Source of the DNA: Streptomyces acidicola
Lineage (GTDB): Bacteria; Actinomycetota; Actinomycetes; Streptomycetales; Streptomycetaceae
Assembly: GCF_009377235.1 (NCBI RefSeq)
Contig: NZ_VMNX01000006.1
Coordinates: forward strand, 50,170-114,169
DNA length: 64,000 nucleotides
Direction of reading: 5' to 3'
Position numbers and translations under genes: made by a program. Below are positions 60,966-64,000 of the stretch, piece after piece. The notes under the pieces were generated by a model. It worked only from the letters and a program-made list of their open reading frames with translations. It was not told where the DNA came from and did not search any database. Numbering within the stretch: position 1 is the first letter of the stretch; the number at the start of each line of letters is the position of its first letter.

Positions 60966-61268
60966 GTGCAACTGACGCCGCACGAGCAAGAGAGGCTGCT
61001 GATTCACGTGGCGGCCGATGTCGCCGAGAAGCGCCGGGCCCGCGGCCTGAAGCTGAACCACCCCGAGGCGGTCGCGCTCATCACGTCGCACATCCTCGAA
61101 GGCGCCCGCGACGGCCGTACCGTGGCCGAACTCATGGCGTCCGGGCGGAAGCTGCTCACCCGGGACGACGTCATGGAGGGCATCCCCGAGATGATCCATG
61201 ACGTCCAGGTCGAGGCGACCTTCCCGGACGGCACCAAGCTCGTCACCGTTCACGACCCGATCGTCTGA
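60966..61268 (+). CDS. ureA: Urease gamma subunit
   Basis: 100 residues from GTG 60966 ([27 protein letters not shown]), the normal family start and length; GAGGTGGGA precedes it. An upstream GTG at 60951 gives an unlikely five-residue extension. [21 protein letters not shown] and the close [20 protein letters not shown] are UreA hallmarks. First gene of the urease operon. No nitrogen-control site was identified before it. Confidence 0.96.
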   Translation: MQLTPHEQERLLIHVAADVAEKRRARGLKLNHPEAVALITSHILEGARDGRTVAELMASGRKLLTRDDVMEGIPEMIHDVQVEATFPDGTKLVTVHDPIV

Positions 61269-61285
61269 CGGGGGAGGGGCCGCGC

Positions 61286-61597
61286 ATGATTCCCGGAGAG
61301 ATCCTGTTCGACGACGGGCCGATCGTCTACAACGAGGGCCGCGACGTCACCCGGCTCACCGTCCTCAACGCCGCCGACCGCCCCGTCCAGGTCGGCTCCC
61401 ACTATCACTTCGCCGAGGCCAACCCCGGCCTGGAGTTCGACCGCGAGGCCGCCCGTGGCAGACGGCTGAACGTCGCCGCGGGCACCGCCGTCCGCTTCGA
61501 ACCCGGAATCCCCGTCGACGTCGAACTCGTCCCGCTCACCGGTGCCCGTATCGTGCCCGGACTGCGCGGTGAGACCGGAGGTGCCCTCGATGCCTGA
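61286..61597 (+). CDS. ureB: Urease beta subunit
   Basis: 103 residues: [35 protein letters not shown] and VRFEPG are the family pattern. The structural role is to hold the alpha subunit and active-site flap. It follows ureA by 17 bp, and ureC starts 8 nt before its stop. In this organism the three subunits are separate, unlike fused Helicobacter forms. Confidence 0.96.
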   Translation: MIPGEILFDDGPIVYNEGRDVTRLTVLNAADRPVQVGSHYHFAEANPGLEFDREAARGRRLNVAAGTAVRFEPGIPVDVELVPLTGARIVPGLRGETGGALDA

Positions 61598-63311
61598 GAT
61601 CTCCCGTGCGGCATACGCCGACCTCTTCGGGCCCACGACCGGTGACCGCATCCGGCTCGCCGACACCGATCTGCTGATCGAGATCGAGGAGGACCGCAGC
61701 GGCGGACCAGGACTTGCCGGTGACGAAGCCGTGTTCGGCGGCGGCAAGGTCATCCGCGAATCCATGGGCCAGTCGCGCGCCACGCGTGCGGACGGCACCC
61801 CGGACACCGTCATCACCGGGGTCGTCATCGTCGATCACTGGGGCATCGTCAAGGCCGACGTCGGCATCCGTGACGGCCGGATCACGGGCATCGGCAAGGC
61901 CGGCAACCCCGACACCATGGACGGGGTGCACCCGGACCTGGTGATCGGCCCGGAAACCGAGGTCATCGCGGGCAACGGCCGCATCCTGACGGCCGGCGCC
62001 ATCGACGCCCACGTCCACTTCATCTGCCCCCAGATCGCCGACGAGGCACTGTCGGCGGGCATCACGACGCTGGTCGGCGGCGGTACCGGTCCGGCCGAGG
62101 GGTCCAAGGCCACCACCGTCACGCCCGGCCCCTGGCACCTCGCACGGATGCTGGAGGCGATGGAGCAGTACCCGCTCAACATGGGGTTCCTCGGCAAGGG
62201 CAACACCGTGTCGCACGAGGCGATGCTCTCGCAGATCCGCGGCGGTGCTCTGGGGCTGAAGCTGCACGAGGACTGGGGGTCGACCCCGGCGGTGATCGAC
62301 GCGTCCCTGACCGTGGCCGACCAGACCGGCATCCAGGTCGCCATCCACACGGACACGCTGAACGAGGCCGGGTTCGTCGGGGACACGCTCGCCGCCATCG
62401 CCGGGCGCGGCATCCACGCGTACCACACGGAGGGCGCGGGCGGCGGACACGCGCCCGACATCATGACCGTGGTCTCCGAGCCGTACGTACTGCCGAGCTC
62501 CACCAACCCGACCCGGCCGTACACCGTCAACACCGCCGAGGAACATCTCGACATGCTGATGGTGTGCCACCACCTCAACCCGGCGGTGCCCGAGGACCTC
62601 GCCTTCGCCGAGTCCCGGATCCGGCCGTCCACGATCGGGGCCGAGGACATACTCCACGACCTGGGCGCCATCTCGATCATCTCGTCCGACTCCCAGGCCA
62701 TGGGACGCGTCGGTGAGGTGATTCTGCGGACCTGGCAGACCGCCCATGTGATGAAGGGGCGGCGGGGCGCGCTACCCGGTGACGGGCGTGCGGACAACCG
62801 TCGTGTGCGTCGCTATGTCGCCAAGTACACGATCAACCCCGCGCTCGCGCAGGGACTCGCCCGCGAGATCGGCTCCGTCGAGACCGGCAAGCTCGCCGAC
62901 CTGGTGCTGTGGGAGCCCGCGTTCTTCGGGGTCAAGCCGCATCTCGTCATCAAGGGCGGCCAGATCGCGTACGCGCAGATGGGCGACGCGAACGCCTCGA
63001 TCCCCACGCCGCAACCGGTCCTTCCGCGACCGATGTACGGGGCGATCGGGCGGGCGCCCGCCGCCAACTCGTTCAACTTCGTGGCACCGCTCGCCATCGA
63101 GGACGGGCTGCCGGAGCGGCTCTCCCTCGGGAAGCGGTTCGTCGCGATCGAGTCGACGCGCGGGGTCACCAAGGCCGACATGCGGGAGAACGACGCGCGG
63201 CCCGAGGTGCGTGTGGACCCCGACAGCTTCGCCGTGCACATCGACGGGGAGCTGGTGGAGGCCGCTCCCGCCGCCGAACTGCCCATGGCCCAGCGGTACT
63301 TCCTCTTCTGA
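61590..63311 (+). CDS. ureC: Urease alpha (catalytic) subunit
   Basis: 573 residues from ATG 61590. All nickel and active-site residues are present: H141 and H143 (HVHF), carbamylated K224 (GLKLHEDWG), H253 (AIHTDT), H279 (HAYHTEG), flap C326-H327 (VCHHL) and D367 (SSDSQAMG). It hydrolyses urea to ammonia and carbamate in the cytoplasm. Nickel insertion needs UreD-UreF-UreG-UreE; only ureF is in the window. Confidence 0.97.
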   Translation: MPEISRAAYADLFGPTTGDRIRLADTDLLIEIEEDRSGGPGLAGDEAVFGGGKVIRESMGQSRATRADGTPDTVITGVVIVDHWGIVKADVGIRDGRITGIGKAGNPDTMDGVHPDLVIGPETEVIAGNGRILTAGAIDAHVHFICPQIADEALSAGITTLVGGGTGPAEGSKATTVTPGPWHLARMLEAMEQYPLNMGFLGKGNTVSHEAMLSQIRGGALGLKLHEDWGSTPAVIDASLTVADQTGIQVAIHTDTLNEAGFVGDTLAAIAGRGIHAYHTEGAGGGHAPDIMTVVSEPYVLPSSTNPTRPYTVNTAEEHLDMLMVCHHLNPAVPEDLAFAESRIRPSTIGAEDILHDLGAISIISSDSQAMGRVGEVILRTWQTAHVMKGRRGALPGDGRADNRRVRRYVAKYTINPALAQGLAREIGSVETGKLADLVLWEPAFFGVKPHLVIKGGQIAYAQMGDANASIPTPQPVLPRPMYGAIGRAPAANSFNFVAPLAIEDGLPERLSLGKRFVAIESTRGVTKADMRENDARPEVRVDPDSFAVHIDGELVEAAPAAELPMAQRYFLF

Positions 63312-63322
63312 GCGAGGCGTCG

Positions 63323-63997
63323 ATGACACGGGCGGCACTACTTGTCCTGGCCGACGGCCGCTTTCCCGCCGGGGGCCACGCGCACTCCGGCGGTGCCGAG
63401 GCGGCCGTGAAGGCCGGGCGGATCACCGGGGCGGCGCAGCTGGAGGAGTTCTGCCGGGGACGGCTGCACACCGCCGGGCTGGTGTCGGCGGGGCTTGCCG
63501 CGGCGGCCGCGCTCGGGGCCGATCCCGTGGAGCTGGACGGCGCCGCGGATGCCCGTACGCCGTCTGCCGCTCTGCGGGTCGCCGCGCGGAAGCTGGGGCG
63601 GCAGCTGATGCGGGCGGCTCGGGCCACGTGGCCCTCCGGGGAACTCGATGCGCTGGCACGCGAGTTTCCGAAGGGGGCGCATCAGCCGGTGGTGCTCGGG
63701 CTGGCGGCGCGGGCCGCGGGGCTGGGAGCGGAGGACGCGGCGTACTGCTCCGTGTACGAGTGCGTGAGTGGGCCGGCCACCGCGACGGTGCGGTTGCTGA
63801 GCCTTGATCCGTTCGATGCGACGGGGGTGTTGGCTCGGTTGGCGCCCGAGATGGACCTGGTGGTGCGGCGGGCGGTGGAGGCGGGGCGGAGGGTCCTCGA
63901 CGAAGGGCTTGATGCCTTGCCTGCGGGGTCGGCCCCCTTGCTGGAGATCAGTGCGGAGGTTCATGCGGGGTGGCCTGTGCGGTTGTTCGCGTCCTAG
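63323..63997 (+). CDS. ureF: Urease accessory protein UreF
   Basis: 224 residues from ATG 63323, 11 bp after ureC. Conserved helical UreF pattern: LLVLADGRFPAGGHAHSGG, the core GAHQPVVLGLAARAAGL, and YECVSGPATATVRLL. UreF binds UreD and UreG to deliver nickel and CO2. The window ends just after its stop; ureG and ureD are expected next. Confidence 0.93.
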   Translation: MTRAALLVLADGRFPAGGHAHSGGAEAAVKAGRITGAAQLEEFCRGRLHTAGLVSAGLAAAAALGADPVELDGAADARTPSAALRVAARKLGRQLMRAARATWPSGELDALAREFPKGAHQPVVLGLAARAAGLGAEDAAYCSVYECVSGPATATVRLLSLDPFDATGVLARLAPEMDLVVRRAVEAGRRVLDEGLDALPAGSAPLLEISAEVHAGWPVRLFAS

Positions 63998-64000
63998 AGG

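Noticed and set aside
1..64000. tRNA, rRNA or integrated prophage
   Set aside because: No tRNA cloverleaf, rRNA stretch, integrase or phage structural gene was recognised; a tRNAscan and phage search would settle this.

Overview
The window is chromosomal DNA of a high-GC actinomycete, almost certainly Streptomyces. Coding codons end almost always in G or C, GTG, TTG and probably CTG starts are used, many genes overlap by ATGA or GTGA, and Streptomyces-typical sets are present: DUF397 with an Scr1-type regulator and an RsbW-like ATPase, a dre-like site, and a ydaO-type c-di-AMP riboswitch before an NlpC/P60 gene. From memory, the biotin, purB and urease genes lie in the same neighbourhood of the S. 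coelicolor left arm (about SCO1230-SCO1260); this was not checked. No tRNA, rRNA, CRISPR array or intact mobile element was found.

Layout. 1-4.1 kb: an NAD(P)-dependent oxidoreductase pair facing a MarR regulator, then a scarred stretch holding a decapitated MFS pump, a decapitated DUF1989-like gene and an IS5-type transposase scrap. 4.1-10.8 kb: a MacAB-like export operon (lipoprotein, adaptor, ATPase, permease) facing an OmpR-type two-component system. 10.8-11.6 kb: no intact gene. 11.6-23.3 kb: sbcD-sbcC, an Lrp/rhodanese pair, an Imm21-like protein, an SDR, a DUF885 protein, an Lrp/trans-sulfuration enzyme pair, and a membrane-ACT-GNAT protein. 23.4-30.8 kb: a PhoD-type phosphatase, a MocR/EamA pair with a coupled ECF41-like sigma factor, a DasR-like GntR regulator and a ROK regulator. 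30.9-34.5 kb: a NarL-type two-component system facing an ABC-2 transporter. 34.6-42.3 kb: a glycosylase coupled to purB, a GDSL hydrolase, two CNNM/CBS proteins, a duplicated GNAT gene and a YqeY-like gene. 42.5-48.8 kb: a secreted AMIN-like protein, an LLM flavin oxidoreductase, a second FtsX-type ABC system and a toxin-antitoxin pair. 48.8-54.1 kb: a methyltransferase and the divergent biotin genes bioB-bioA-bioD and bioF. 54.1-60.9 kb: a whiJ/abaA-like triad, riboswitch-controlled NlpC/P60, a ClpP paralogue with a small partner, an orphan Phd-type antitoxin, and a TetR regulator facing a membrane protein. 61-64 kb: ureA-ureB-ureC-ureF, running off the right edge.

A common theme is the regulator placed back to back with its probable target, often with a visible inverted or direct repeat between them. 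A second theme is short tandem repeats: fifteen 7-bp units, four 19-bp units, 9-bp units inside a gene, three 14-bp units, two 26-bp units, and two copies of a 42-bp element inside genes. No wholly new multi-gene system can be claimed. The most unusual points are the toxin-antitoxin module with a degenerate Fic motif and a perfect operator at a leaderless start, the cysteine/histidine tail on BioB, the RBS-masking hairpin before the CNNM gene, and the repeat families.
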